Positions 1 through 10,495 of a stretch of 64,000 nucleotides of DNA are shown here, in pieces. Position numbers and translations under genes: made by a program. The first letter of the stretch is position 1, and each line of letters opens with the position of its first letter. The notes under the pieces are model-generated. The model was not told where the DNA came from and ran no database searches. It saw only the letters and a list, made by a program, of their open reading frames with translations. This DNA comes from Halarcobacter mediterraneus (GTDB lineage: Bacteria > Campylobacterota > Campylobacteria > Campylobacterales > Arcobacteraceae), in NCBI RefSeq assembly GCF_004116625.1, contig NZ_NXIE01000005.1, positions 202,472-266,471 on the forward strand, read 5' to 3'.

Positions 1-77
1 AAAAAGTTGATAAAATTGGATAAAATTAGTGTTAGTAAGTTTATTAATAAATATATTAAATAAAGGGAACAAACGAA
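1..77 (+). promoter_or_regulatory. Putative promoter region of panD
   Basis: This upstream stretch holds two direct copies of GATAAAATT, at 9-17 and 19-27. Each resembles the AT-rich -10 elements of Campylobacterota, which often lack a clear -35 box. A purine-rich AAAGGGAAC lies about 10 bases before the panD start and can serve as ribosome-binding site. The promoter call is inference from position and composition only. Confidence 0.3.
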
Positions 78-461
78 ATGACAATTGATATGTTGTATAG
101 TAAAATACACAGAGCAACTGTATCCGATGCAAATCTTAATTATGTAGGTTCAATTACTATTGATGAAGAGTTAATGCAAGCTGCTAAACTTAGAGTTGGA
201 CAGAAAGTAGAAATTGTTAATGTTAACAATGGTGAAAGATTTGCAACTTATGTAATAAAAGGAAAAGCTGGTAGTAAAGATATGTGCTTAAATGGTGCAG
301 CAGCTAGAAAAGTAGAAATTGGAGATAAAATTATAGTTATATCTTATGCTTCATATAATGAAGAAGAATTAGAAACTTATAAACCAACTGTTGTTATAGT
401 TGATGATGAGAATAATATTGAAACAATAACAAATGAACTTGTAGGAAGTGACCATGTTTGA
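78..461 (+). CDS. panD: Aspartate 1-decarboxylase proenzyme (PanD)
   Basis: PanD converts L-aspartate to beta-alanine for pantothenate and coenzyme A synthesis in the cytoplasm. The 127-residue protein has the family's usual length and start, with [10 protein letters not shown] near the N-terminus and the self-cleavage site Gly24-Ser25 in YVGSITID. Ser25 becomes the pyruvoyl group. Lys9 and the downstream NGAAAR segment around residue 72 are also conserved in the family. The stop overlaps the start of the following YbaB-type gene, so the two are probably cotranscribed. No other pantothenate gene lies in this window. Confidence 0.95.
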   Translation: MTIDMLYSKIHRATVSDANLNYVGSITIDEELMQAAKLRVGQKVEIVNVNNGERFATYVIKGKAGSKDMCLNGAAARKVEIGDKIIVISYASYNEEELETYKPTVVIVDDENNIETITNELVGSDHV

Positions 462-777
462 TGGAATTGATTTAAGTAAAATTAATTTGAACGAAGTTAT
501 GGGGCAAGTTCAAGAAATGGCTGATAAAGCAAAAGAAGAAAATGCAAATAAAATATTTACTTCAAAAGCTGGTGGTGGAATGGTTGAAATGTCAATTAAT
601 GGAAATAGTGAAATAATTGATTTGAAAATTGACAATTCATTAATGGAAGATAAAGACTCTTTACAAATTTTATTGATTTCGTGTATGAATGATCTACTAA
701 AACAAAGTGATGAAAATAAAAAATCAATGGCAATGAATATGATGGGTGGTTTTGGTTCATTTGGACAAAACTCATAA
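454..777 (+). CDS. YbaB/EbfC-family nucleoid-associated protein
   Basis: This 107-residue protein belongs to the small YbaB/EbfC family of dimeric DNA-binding proteins. It has an N-terminal helix ([12 protein letters not shown]), a central beta region with the typical [15 protein letters not shown] pattern, and a C-terminal helical tail rich in Met and Gly. The ATG at 454 is preferred over the in-frame GTG at 448, because AGGAA at 443-447 is well placed for the ATG. The gene overlaps panD by 8 bases, which suggests translational coupling. In many bacteria the family sits beside dnaX and recR; here it sits between panD and a prenyl synthase. Confidence 0.82.
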   Translation: MFDGIDLSKINLNEVMGQVQEMADKAKEENANKIFTSKAGGGMVEMSINGNSEIIDLKIDNSLMEDKDSLQILLISCMNDLLKQSDENKKSMAMNMMGGFGSFGQNS

Positions 778-781
778 TAAT

Positions 782-1645
782 ATGAAACAACTACTAAATA
801 CTTTTGAAAATTATCTAAAAGATAATTTACCTCAATCAAAAACCTTTCATCCCCATTTTGAAGAAGCATTAGGTTTAATGCTTGATGCTGGGGGAAAGAG
901 ATTTCGTCCAATGCTACTTCTTAGTGTTGTTAAATCAAAGAAATCATTATTATTAGCTAATTCTTTAGATGTAGCATTAGGTTTAGAAATGTTGCATACT
1001 TATTCTTTGGTTCACGATGATTTACCAGCTATGGATAACTCTGATTTAAGAAGAGGTTTCAAAACCTTACATAAAAAATTTGATGAAGTAACAGCAATTC
1101 TTGTTGGTGATGCCTTAAATACTGAAAGTTTTAATAAAATAGCAAATGCATCGTTACATAACGATGTAAAAATAGAGTTAATAAAAACTTTAAGTGCTGA
1201 TGGAGGAATTGATGGAATGATAATTGGTCAAGCTATTGATTGCTTTTTTGAAAATCAAAAATTAGAATTATCTCAATTAGAATTTCTACATATACATAAA
1301 ACAGCAAAATTAATAGCAGCAAGTCTTAAAATGGGTGCAATAATTGCAGAATATGATGATATTACAAAAAAAAATCTATATGATTTTGGAATAGATTTAG
1401 GCTTACTTTTCCAAATACAAGATGATATAATAGATGAAACTAAATCAGAAGAAGAAGCAGGTAAAACAACTTCTAATGATAGTAATAAAAATTCATTTGT
1501 AAATCTTTTAGGCTTAAAAGGAGCAATAGATTCTGCTAATGAGTTGGCAAAAAAATGTGAACTTTCTTTAGATTCTTTTGAAGAAACTTTATCTAAAAAT
1601 TTGAAAGAATTACTTTCAGAATACCTGTATAGACATACTTTATAA
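782..1645 (+). CDS. ispA: Farnesyl/geranyl diphosphate synthase (polyprenyl synthetase family)
   Basis: The enzyme condenses isopentenyl diphosphate with allylic diphosphates to make C15 (possibly C20) prenyl chains for quinone and undecaprenol synthesis. The 287-residue protein has GGKRFRP near residue 45, the first Asp-rich motif in HDDLPAMD with the following LRRG, and the second motif QDDIIDE. The HTYSLVHDD context is typical of bacterial short-chain synthases. An upstream in-frame start at 746 would overlap the YbaB gene by 32 bases, so ATG 782 is preferred although its ribosome-binding site is weak. Product chain length cannot be fixed from sequence alone. Confidence 0.88.
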   Translation: MKQLLNTFENYLKDNLPQSKTFHPHFEEALGLMLDAGGKRFRPMLLLSVVKSKKSLLLANSLDVALGLEMLHTYSLVHDDLPAMDNSDLRRGFKTLHKKFDEVTAILVGDALNTESFNKIANASLHNDVKIELIKTLSADGGIDGMIIGQAIDCFFENQKLELSQLEFLHIHKTAKLIAASLKMGAIIAEYDDITKKNLYDFGIDLGLLFQIQDDIIDETKSEEEAGKTTSNDSNKNSFVNLLGLKGAIDSANELAKKCELSLDSFEETLSKNLKELLSEYLYRHTL

Positions 1646-1672
1646 AACTTTAGTCAAATATACTCATACTAC

Positions 1673-1701
1673 TTGACAATTAATCAAAAATTTTATAAAA
1701 T
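1673..1701 (+). promoter_or_regulatory. Sigma70-type promoter of groES-groEL
   Basis: TTGACA at 1673-1678 and TAAAAT at 1696-1701 are separated by 17 bases, a near-consensus housekeeping promoter. The CIRCE operator begins immediately downstream at 1702, exactly where a repressor would block transcription initiation. Confidence 0.75.
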
Positions 1702-1728
1702 TTGGCACTCTAAATTTTTGAGTGCTAA
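1702..1728 (+). promoter_or_regulatory. CIRCE operator (HrcA binding site) of groESL
   Basis: TTGGCACTC, nine bases, then GAGTGCTAA form the inverted repeat known as CIRCE, whose consensus is TTAGCACTC-N9-GAGTGCTAA. There is one mismatch in the left arm and none in the right. HrcA is the known repressor for this site and dissociates on heat shock. The site lies between the promoter and the groES ribosome-binding site (AGGAG at 1752-1756). hrcA itself is not in this window. Confidence 0.93.
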
Positions 1729-1761
1729 ATTTTTTAAAATAAAATTTTATAGGAGAATTAA

Positions 1762-3658
<1,897 letters not shown>

Positions 3659-3902
3659 GCAAAGGTTTGAGAAAGAGACCTGCGTCTCTTTCGTCCTTTG
3701 CGCAGGCGAAAATGATGTGCCAAAGGCACCATTGAGCCCGAAAGATAGAGTTCTCATCTGAAGGTGATGTGCTTTAGCACCACCGTGTCCGTAAGGAAGT
3801 CCGAAAAAAACATTAAACACAGTTTTCAAACTTTAGTTTGAAACATGTTTGAGCGAAAGAAAAGGCAATAGTTTTAACCTTTGCCTTTAAAAATTCCCCA
3901 TA
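3659..3902. other. Non-coding hairpin-rich, relatively GC-rich island downstream of groEL
   Basis: No plausible gene was found here. The stretch is visibly richer in G and C than its surroundings and carries a series of stem-loops: 3671-3692 (GAAAGAGAC/GTCTCTTTC), 3717-3729 (GTGCC/GGCAC), 3763-3784 (GGTG-GTGC/GCAC-CACC), 3824-3843 (TTTCAAAC/GTTTGAAA) and 3861-3888 (AAAGGCAA/TTGCCTTT). The module GATGTGC-loop-GCACCA occurs twice, at about 3714 and 3766, each followed by a CCG. It could be the 3' UTR of groEL, a small RNA or a dispersed repeat. The identity is unknown. Confidence 0.6.
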
Positions 3903-3939
3903 AAAAAAGGGAAAAGATTTCAAACCTTTTCCCTTTTTT
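3903..3939. terminator. Bidirectional intrinsic terminator after groESL
   Basis: AAAAAAGGGAAAAG at 3903-3916 pairs perfectly with CTTTTCCCTTTTTT at 3926-3939, around a 9-base loop. The 14-bp stem carries a U-tract on either strand. It ends the groESL transcript, and transcription arriving from the minus-strand gene at 4095-4688 would also meet it. Confidence 0.9.
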
Positions 3940-4094
3940 ACATTATTCTTATAAATAAAACTTATATTTATAAATCTACTTTATAGTAAATTATTTATAT
4001 TGAGTTTTTAACAATACTAAGATAAAAAATCCTTTGTCATTTGCACCTCCATATTGTTTTGTTAAAGTAATTATGCTCCTAGAAAGCTTAAAGT
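3940..4094. other. AT-rich spacer without recognised features
   Basis: Nothing recognisable lies here beyond AT-rich DNA separating the groESL terminator from the 3' end of the minus-strand YkgJ-type gene. No second terminator or conserved site was seen. Confidence 0.6.
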
Positions 4095-4688
4095 TTAATA
4101 AAATAATTTATCTAAGTTTTTGAGAGATTTTTTATGAAATTGAAGATAACTAGAATCTTCTTCTCCTTTATAAACAAAAAAAGATGTGTTATTAATATTA
4201 AAAAGCAATTTAAAATCTTTTTTATTTAGTGTATTAAATTCAAAATGTGTTTGAATATATTTGTCTTGATATTCTTCGAATACTAAATTTTTAAAGGAAT
4301 CTTTTTTTATTTCGTTATTTTGTATTAAAAAATCTTTTCCTTTATTAACTTGTGGACAAGAACTATCAATATATATAATATTGTCAATATTGGGACTTAA
4401 AGGATAAGTTCTACAAACAGTAGGTCGATTCTCATAAATTGAACATTTATAATCATTCAAATAAGGACATTTGTCAATACCATTTGTTAGAAGTATTACT
4501 GGTTTTATAAAGTTTAATTCTTTCCCAAAAATAAAAAGTATAGGAAAGTTTTTATAAACATGTACAAATTCTTCTTTTAAAATTTGTGAAAATAAAGTTC
4601 CATAAATACCATGACAACAATTAGCATCACAATCTTTGCAGTTTCCAAAAGTAAAGTTTAAGTTTTTAGTGGAGATAAAATCTTTCAT
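4095..4688 (-). CDS. YkgJ-family cysteine-cluster protein (putative Zn/Fe-binding)
   Basis: This 197-residue protein matches the YkgJ / UPF0153 pattern of eight or so conserved cysteines thought to bind zinc or an iron-sulfur centre. Near the N-terminus it has NCKDCDANCCHG, and around residues 75-100 it has CPYLNDYKCSIYENRPTVCRTYP. A later SSCPQ adds another Cys. The molecular function is not established for the family. The gene is divergent from suhB, with about 60 bases between the two starts. The C-terminal half has no recognisable motif. Confidence 0.75.
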   Translation of the reverse strand: MKDFISTKNLNFTFGNCKDCDANCCHGIYGTLFSQILKEEFVHVYKNFPILFIFGKELNFIKPVILLTNGIDKCPYLNDYKCSIYENRPTVCRTYPLSPNIDNIIYIDSSCPQVNKGKDFLIQNNEIKKDSFKNLVFEEYQDKYIQTHFEFNTLNKKDFKLLFNINNTSFFVYKGEEDSSYLQFHKKSLKNLDKLFY

Positions 4689-4749
4689 TAATTATAGTGT
4701 AACTAATTTTTGTTAAAATAGTTAGAAAATAAAAAATGGATAAGTACTA

Positions 4750-5523
4750 ATGAAAGAAAAATTAAAAAAAATTATTATAGAAGCAGGAACAATCCTTAAA
4801 AAAGGATATTATTCTGAAAAAGAGGTAGACTTTAAAGCAAAAAAAGATTTAGTAACAAAATATGATGTTGCAGTAGAGAATTTTCTAAAAGAAAGATTTA
4901 CTGAAGAGTTTAAAGAGTTTAATATTATTGCAGAAGAATCTAATAATGAAAATATAGAATTTAATGACTCAATAATTATTGACCCTATTGATGGAACAAC
5001 AAATTTTGTAAATCAAGTACCACATACTGCTATCTCAGTAGGAGTTTACAAAAATAAAAAATCATATATAGCAATAGTATATAATCCAATATTAGATGAA
5101 CTATATGAAGCTGAAAGAGGTAAAGGTTCTTTTTTAAATGGTAAGAAAATAGAAGTATCTAAAGAAGATGATTTTCAAAAAGCACTAATTTCTACAGGTT
5201 TTCCCTACACAAGTGGAACAAATAAAGAAGATTTAGATGATGTTATCAAAAAAATTAATATAATTCTTCCAAAGTGTCAAGATATAAGAAGACTTGGTTC
5301 AGCAGCACTTGATTTATGTTATGTTGCAAGAGGAACATATGAAGCTTATTATGAAATGAATTTAAAAGCATGGGATGTAAGTGCTGGGATATTAATTCTA
5401 ACTGAAGCAGGAGGTATGGTCTCTAATATATTTGAGAAAGAATATGATTTATTTAATGATAAATATATTGTGGCTACAAATACAAAACTACATAAGCAGC
5501 TAATAAACTTATTACAAAAATAA
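4750..5523 (+). CDS. suhB: Inositol monophosphatase family protein (SuhB-like)
   Basis: This is a Mg-dependent sugar-phosphate phosphatase of the IMPase family, 257 residues, the normal length. The metal-binding signature DPIDGTTNF lies near residue 77 and the second signature WDVSAGILILTEAGG near residue 208. Glu in the IAEESN segment supplies a further ligand. The usual substrate is inositol-1-phosphate, but bacterial SuhB also binds NusA/rRNA transcription complexes, so the physiological role here is open. It is transcribed alone or with glmS, 62 bases downstream. Confidence 0.85.
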   Translation: MKEKLKKIIIEAGTILKKGYYSEKEVDFKAKKDLVTKYDVAVENFLKERFTEEFKEFNIIAEESNNENIEFNDSIIIDPIDGTTNFVNQVPHTAISVGVYKNKKSYIAIVYNPILDELYEAERGKGSFLNGKKIEVSKEDDFQKALISTGFPYTSGTNKEDLDDVIKKINIILPKCQDIRRLGSAALDLCYVARGTYEAYYEMNLKAWDVSAGILILTEAGGMVSNIFEKEYDLFNDKYIVATNTKLHKQLINLLQK

Positions 5524-5585
5524 AGTAAGTTTTAGTACATTTACGGTAAAATAATTGATTTTAAAAAATTCAAGGTTTTATTTAT

Positions 5586-7388
5586 ATGTGTGGAATAGTT
5601 GGTTATATAGGAAAGCAAAACATCTCAAAACTTTTATTAGATGGATTAAAAGAGTTAGAATACAGAGGATATGATTCTGCAGGAATTGCTCTTTTAAACT
5701 CTAAAAAAATTGATGTATTTAAGGCTTTAGGCAAGTTAACTAACTTAAAAGAAAAAATCCAAAAAGCAAGTTTATCAACTTATGATATTGGAATAGGTCA
5801 TACAAGATGGGCAACACATGGGAAACCAACAGAGTTAAATGCACATCCTCATTTAGGTGAGTATTCTTATGTTGTTCATAATGGAATAATTGAAAACTAT
5901 AAAGAATTAAAAGATGAATTGATAGAAAAAGGTTTTAAATTTGTATCTCAAACTGATACTGAAGTTATTGTACACCTTTTCGAAAATTATTATAATTTAT
6001 TAAATGATGAAGATCAAGCTTTTAAAGAGACTATAAATAGACTCCAAGGTGCTTTTTCTATCTTACTCATTTCTAAAGCGAATACAAAAAAAATATTCTT
6101 TTTTAAAAATGGAAGTCCACTAATTGTAGCAAAAGGAAATGAAGAAGGTGAAGTTCTATTTGCTTCTTCAGATGCACCCTTAATTGGTTTAGCAAATGAT
6201 GTTGTATATTTAGAAGATGGTGTTGGAGGAATTGCTACTGCAGAAAAAATTGAATTTTTTTCAGATAATTATTCGTGGAGTACACTTCCTTCTTCAAAGC
6301 AGTTTGCTCAAAAAGATGGCTTTAGATTTTTTATGGAAAAAGAAATTTATGAGCAAAGTAATGTTGTTAGTGACTGTATGCTTGGAAGACTTCAAGATGA
6401 AGAGATTTTATTTGAAGAACTTGATTCTTCTATTTTAAATGGAATAAAAGAAATAAATATTTGTGCATGTGGAACTTCATATCATGCAGGACTTACTGCT
6501 TCGTATCTTTTTGAAAGGCATTCAAAAATTAGATGTAATGTAGTCATTGCAAGTGAATTTAGATATAAAGAGCCCCTTTTGAATAAAAATAGTCTATTTA
6601 TTGTAATTTCTCAAAGTGGTGAAACAGCAGATACTCTTGAAGCTTTAAAAATGGCAAAAAATGCAGGTCTTAAAACTTTAGTTATATGTAATGTTGATAA
6701 CTCTTCTATGACAAGACTTGCAGATAATACAATTCTAACAAGAGCAGGAATAGAAAAAGGCGTTGCTTCAACAAAGGCTTTCTCTACTCAAACTGTAGTT
6801 TTATGGATGCTTTCTTTGTATTTTGCAAAACAAAATGATAAAATTTCACAAGAAGTTTTACAAAAAGAATTACATGCTTTAAGAGAAGTTCCAAAATCAC
6901 TTATTGTAAGTGATAAAATGCATGAGAAAACAAGAAGATTATCAAAAAGATATCTTCATGGACATGGTTTTTTCTTTATAGGACGAGATGTCTTTTTCCC
7001 ATTAGCCCTTGAAGGTGCTTTAAAATTAAAAGAAATTTCATATTTACATGCGGAAGGTTATCCAGCAGGTGAAATGAAACATGGTCCAATTGCATTAGCA
7101 GATCCTGAATTATTCACGATTGCTTTAATGCCTGAAAATTTATTATATGACAAAATAAAATCTAATGTTGAAGAATTAAGTGCTAGAGACTCTACTATTT
7201 GTACAATCTCTCCACTTGAATTTGAACTTAGTGATGATTTTATAAAAACTCAAGAAGCTTCACATTATATGTTAGAGTTTTTTGAGATGTTAGTAGTATT
7301 GCAACTTCTATCAATGGAGATTTCAATACGATTAGGAAATGATGTTGACATGCCAAGAAATTTGGCTAAGTCAGTAACTGTTGAATAA
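5586..7388 (+). CDS. glmS: Glutamine-fructose-6-phosphate aminotransferase (isomerizing), GlmS
   Basis: GlmS makes glucosamine-6-phosphate from fructose-6-phosphate and glutamine, the entry step to peptidoglycan and LPS amino sugars. The 600-residue protein begins MCGIVGYIG, so Cys2 is the glutaminase nucleophile. The N-terminal amidotransferase domain includes HTRWATHGKP and NGIIENY. Two SIS domains follow, with CGTSYHAG near residue 296 and SQSGETADT near 345, and the C-terminus ends KSVTVE. No glmS ribozyme-like element was seen in the 62-base leader. Confidence 0.97.
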   Translation: MCGIVGYIGKQNISKLLLDGLKELEYRGYDSAGIALLNSKKIDVFKALGKLTNLKEKIQKASLSTYDIGIGHTRWATHGKPTELNAHPHLGEYSYVVHNGIIENYKELKDELIEKGFKFVSQTDTEVIVHLFENYYNLLNDEDQAFKETINRLQGAFSILLISKANTKKIFFFKNGSPLIVAKGNEEGEVLFASSDAPLIGLANDVVYLEDGVGGIATAEKIEFFSDNYSWSTLPSSKQFAQKDGFRFFMEKEIYEQSNVVSDCMLGRLQDEEILFEELDSSILNGIKEINICACGTSYHAGLTASYLFERHSKIRCNVVIASEFRYKEPLLNKNSLFIVISQSGETADTLEALKMAKNAGLKTLVICNVDNSSMTRLADNTILTRAGIEKGVASTKAFSTQTVVLWMLSLYFAKQNDKISQEVLQKELHALREVPKSLIVSDKMHEKTRRLSKRYLHGHGFFFIGRDVFFPLALEGALKLKEISYLHAEGYPAGEMKHGPIALADPELFTIALMPENLLYDKIKSNVEELSARDSTICTISPLEFELSDDFIKTQEASHYMLEFFEMLVVLQLLSMEISIRLGNDVDMPRNLAKSVTVE

Positions 7389-7445
7389 ATATTAATTTTT
7401 TATTTTTTTAGTGTAGTTTAAAGATAAAAGATAAGTATGGATTTG

Positions 7446-7498
7446 ATGGAAAACAAAAATGGAAAACAAGATAGGAAAACAAAAATGGAAAACAAAAC
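7446..7498 (+). repeat. Four imperfect copies of ATGGAAAACAAAA spanning the metK start
   Basis: Copies begin at 7446, 7459, 7473 and 7485, with periods of 13, 14 and 12 bases. Three begin ATGG and the third begins AGGA. The third copy provides an AGGA ribosome-binding site eight bases before the ATG of the fourth copy. This is a small tandem duplication in the translation-initiation region of metK. Confidence 0.8.
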
Positions 7499-8696
7499 AA
7501 GCTACTTATTTACAAGTGAAGTTGTAAGCCCCGGACACCCAGACAAATGTGCAGATATAATTGCAGATACTATAGTTGATAAACTTATTATTGAAGACTC
7601 TAATAGTAGAGTTGCTTCTGAAGTTTTTGTAGCAGGTAAGCACGTTGTTATTGGAGGAGAGGTTAAATCGAAATGTCAACTTTCACAAAAAGAATATGAA
7701 ACACTAGTTAAGGATGCTTTAGCAAAAATTGGATATGACGGTAAGTCTGCTTTTACAAAAGAGCAATGCCTTCATCCAGATGATGTTCAAGTACAAGTAT
7801 TATTAAATCAACAATCTCCTGATATTTCTCAGGGTGTTGATCAAGAAACAGGTGATATAGGAGCAGGTGATCAAGGAATTATGTTTGGTTTTGCTTCAGA
7901 TGAAACATCTGATTTAATGCCTGCTGCTATTACTTATGCAAGAATGCTTTGTGATAAAGTATATAATTATGCATTAAAACATAATCAAAAACTTGGAGTT
8001 GATATTAAAACTCAAGTTACTGTTGATTATGGTACAAAAGAGAATTTTGAGAATTGTAAACCACAAAAAATTCATACAATTGTTGTTAGTGCACCTTCAG
8101 TAGAAGGAATGCCAATTGAAGAAGTAAGAGAGTTAATTCAAGGATTAATTGATGATACTGGATTACCAAAAGATATGTATAATAAGAATGAAACAATAAT
8201 TCATATTAACCCAACAGGAAGATATGTTTCTCACTCTTCTTTACATGATTCAGGATTAACTGGAAGAAAACTTATTGTTGATTCTTTTGGTGGGTATTCA
8301 CCAATTGGTGGTGGAGCACAATCATCAAAAGATTACACAAAAGTTGATAGAAGTGGACTTTATGCTGCTAGATGGATTGCAAAAAATATCGTAGCAGCAG
8401 GACTTGCTAAAAAAGCAATTGTTCAAATTTCATATGCAATTGGAGTTGCAAGACCAACTTCTGTTGCAGTAGATACAATGGGTACTTATACTAAATTTAA
8501 TGATGATAAATTATCACAAATAGTAATGGATGAATACTCATTAACACCAAGATGGATTACAGAAAAATTTGGTTTAGATAAACCAAGTGAAAAAACTTTC
8601 CTTTATGCTGATGTAGCTTCAAGAGGGCAGGTTGGACAAAGTGATTACCCTTGGGAAAAACTTGATGAAGTAGAAAAATTAAAAAATATAGAGTAG
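7485..8696 (+). CDS. metK: S-adenosylmethionine synthase (MetK)
   Basis: MetK makes S-adenosylmethionine from ATP and methionine. The chosen start gives 403 residues beginning MENKTSYLFTSEVVSPGHPDK, which places the conserved FTSE and GHPDK motifs at the normal distance from the N-terminus. Later motifs include GAGDQGIMFG and GGGAQSSKDYTKVDRS. In-frame ATGs at 7437 and 7446 would add a 13-16 residue low-complexity extension, but they lack a ribosome-binding site, whereas AGGA at 7473-7476 suits 7485. The extension would arise from the short tandem repeat here. accD follows 20 bases downstream. Confidence 0.93.
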   Translation: MENKTSYLFTSEVVSPGHPDKCADIIADTIVDKLIIEDSNSRVASEVFVAGKHVVIGGEVKSKCQLSQKEYETLVKDALAKIGYDGKSAFTKEQCLHPDDVQVQVLLNQQSPDISQGVDQETGDIGAGDQGIMFGFASDETSDLMPAAITYARMLCDKVYNYALKHNQKLGVDIKTQVTVDYGTKENFENCKPQKIHTIVVSAPSVEGMPIEEVRELIQGLIDDTGLPKDMYNKNETIIHINPTGRYVSHSSLHDSGLTGRKLIVDSFGGYSPIGGGAQSSKDYTKVDRSGLYAARWIAKNIVAAGLAKKAIVQISYAIGVARPTSVAVDTMGTYTKFNDDKLSQIVMDEYSLTPRWITEKFGLDKPSEKTFLYADVASRGQVGQSDYPWEKLDEVEKLKNIE

Positions 8697-8716
8697 TAAT
8701 TTTAGAAGGATTTATA

Positions 8717-9586
8717 ATGGATTTAAAAAATTTATTTAGTAAAATTTCATTTGATAATAAAGAGAAGGAACAACCAAGCAAAAAAGATGCCCCAACACAC
8801 TGGATTAAATGTCCAGAGTGTTCATCTTTAATGTTTTTTAAAGAAGTAGAAAACCAAAATAATATATGTCCTAAGTGTAATTTTCATATGAGAATAGGAG
8901 CAAAAAGAAGAATTGAAATTTTATCTGATGCAGATTCTTTTGTTGAGTATGATTCAGATTTAAAACCTATAGATCCTTTAAAATTTGTTGATAAAAAATC
9001 TTATAAAAAAAGACTTGATGAAGCACATAAAAAAACAGGAAGAACTTCTTCAGTTGTAAGTGGAGAATGTACTATAAATGATGTAGCTGTACAAATAGTA
9101 GTATTTGATTTTGCATTTATGGGAGGAAGTTTAGGTTCTGTTGAAGGTGAAAAAATTGTTAGGGCTGTAAATAGAGCAATAGAAAAACAACAAGGTTTAA
9201 TAATTGTTTCTGCTTCAGGAGGTGCAAGAATGCAAGAATCAACATTTGCTTTAATGCAAATGGCTAAAACTTCTGCAGCATTGAAAAAAATGGATCAAGA
9301 AAAACTTCCTTATATATCAGTATTAACTGATCCAACAATGGGTGGTGTTTCTGCCTCATTTGCTTTTCTTGGTGATATAATTATGGCAGAGCCAGGAGCT
9401 TTAGTAGGTTTTGCAGGACAAAGAGTTATTAAACAAACTATTGGTGCTGATTTACCAGAAGGTTTCCAAAGAGCTGAATTCTTATTAGAAAAAGGTTCTA
9501 TTGATATGGTTGTTAATAGAAATGAAATGAAAAAAACATTATCTGATTTATTAACAATGTTTGATAAAACTTCTACTGCAAGTTAA
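8717..9586 (+). CDS. accD: Acetyl-CoA carboxylase carboxyltransferase subunit beta (AccD)
   Basis: AccD pairs with AccA to transfer the carboxyl group from biotin to acetyl-CoA, the first step of fatty-acid synthesis. The 289-residue protein has the N-terminal zinc ribbon as CPEC and CPKC about 20 residues apart, near residues 34 and 55. The crotonase-like core follows, with SASGGARMQES and LTDPTMGGVSASFAFLGD. An AAGGA ribosome-binding site precedes the ATG. A short terminator follows directly, at 9596-9615. accA is not in the window. Confidence 0.95.
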   Translation: MDLKNLFSKISFDNKEKEQPSKKDAPTHWIKCPECSSLMFFKEVENQNNICPKCNFHMRIGAKRRIEILSDADSFVEYDSDLKPIDPLKFVDKKSYKKRLDEAHKKTGRTSSVVSGECTINDVAVQIVVFDFAFMGGSLGSVEGEKIVRAVNRAIEKQQGLIIVSASGGARMQESTFALMQMAKTSAALKKMDQEKLPYISVLTDPTMGGVSASFAFLGDIIMAEPGALVGFAGQRVIKQTIGADLPEGFQRAEFLLEKGSIDMVVNRNEMKKTLSDLLTMFDKTSTAS

Positions 9587-9595
9587 ATAAAACTT

Positions 9596-9615
9596 AGAAC
9601 TGTTATTACAGTTCT
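9596..9615 (+). terminator. Intrinsic terminator after accD
   Basis: AGAACTGT at 9596-9603 pairs perfectly with ACAGTTCT at 9608-9615 around a TATT loop, followed by TTCTTTC. The 8-bp stem and pyrimidine tract fit a modest intrinsic terminator in the 38-base gap before rlmH. Partial read-through into rlmH is likely. Confidence 0.65.
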
Positions 9616-9624
9616 TTCTTTCAA

Positions 9625-10080
9625 ATGAAAATAAATATTTATGCAATTGTAAAACCTAGTAATGACGATTTTGATAAACTTAGTAAAGAGTTTATCAAAA
9701 TGTGCTCAAAATTTGCAAAAGTTGAAGTTAATTGTATTTTTGATAAAAATATTTCAAAAGCTCAAAATATCTCTCAAATAGAAGCCCAAAAAGCATATTC
9801 TCAAGCTTTTGAGAAGTATATGACAGGTTATTGTATTGCCTTAGATGTTTTAGGAAAAAAAGTGGATAGTTTCCAATTCTCAGAAATGATTTCAAACAAT
9901 AATGAAATAAACTTTTTTATAGGTGGGGCATATGGTTTTGAAAGAAACTTTTTAAATAAATGCCATAAAATAATAAGCTTAAGTGATTTAACTATGGCTC
10001 ATAAAGTAGTAACACTTGTTTTGTTAGAACAAATTTTTAGAGGCCTTGCAATTAAGAATAACCATCCATATCATAAATAA
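9625..10080 (+). CDS. rlmH: 23S rRNA (pseudouridine1915-N3)-methyltransferase RlmH
   Basis: RlmH is a SPOUT-class methyltransferase that methylates pseudouridine 1915 in helix 69 of 23S rRNA using S-adenosylmethionine. The 151-residue length is normal. The SAM-binding knot is represented by FFIGGAYGFE near residues 93-102 and SLSDLTMAHKV near 113. The C-terminus GLAIKNNHPYHK closely follows the family ending that contacts RNA. The accD-rlmH-dksA order agrees with that I recall from Campylobacter. Confidence 0.92.
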   Translation: MKINIYAIVKPSNDDFDKLSKEFIKMCSKFAKVEVNCIFDKNISKAQNISQIEAQKAYSQAFEKYMTGYCIALDVLGKKVDSFQFSEMISNNNEINFFIGGAYGFERNFLNKCHKIISLSDLTMAHKVVTLVLLEQIFRGLAIKNNHPYHK

Positions 10081-10130
10081 TTTATAATATTTTGAGTATA
10101 ATTGCAAAATTTTTTAAATAAGGTTATAAT

Positions 10131-10484
10131 ATGGCTAATACAAAACAAATAGAAGAGTTAAAACAGATTCTATTAGAAAGAAAAGAATTAATTACAAAAA
10201 ACATCCAAGGAAGTAGGGATAGTATTGATTCTTTAAAAAACTCTGAATGTAATGATGAATATGATTATGCCGAAGTTTCAAGTGATAGTTTCAAAGAAGG
10301 AATAATTGCTAATCAACAAATAAGTGAGTTAAAAGAGATTGAAGAAGCCTTAAAAAGAATACAAAAAGGTACTTACGGTATTTGTGAAATGTGTGATGAA
10401 TCAATCGCAATAGGAAGACTTAGAGCTAAACCATTCGCAAAGTTTTGTACACCTTGTAGAGAAATTCACGAACAAGAAAAATAA
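10131..10484 (+). CDS. dksA: DksA/TraR-family zinc-finger transcription factor
   Basis: DksA-type proteins insert a coiled coil into the RNA polymerase secondary channel and act with ppGpp in the stringent response. This 117-residue protein has an N-terminal coiled coil containing the charged segment NSECNDEYDYAE, and a C-terminal zinc finger with CEMC near residue 84 and CTPC near 105. It is shorter than E. coli DksA (151 residues), so it may be a DksA-like paralogue. The symbol is given on fold and context. It is followed 11 bases later by the membrane-protein gene. Confidence 0.82.
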   Translation: MANTKQIEELKQILLERKELITKNIQGSRDSIDSLKNSECNDEYDYAEVSSDSFKEGIIANQQISELKEIEEALKRIQKGTYGICEMCDESIAIGRLRAKPFAKFCTPCREIHEQEK

Positions 10485-10495
10485 AAGGATTTTAT

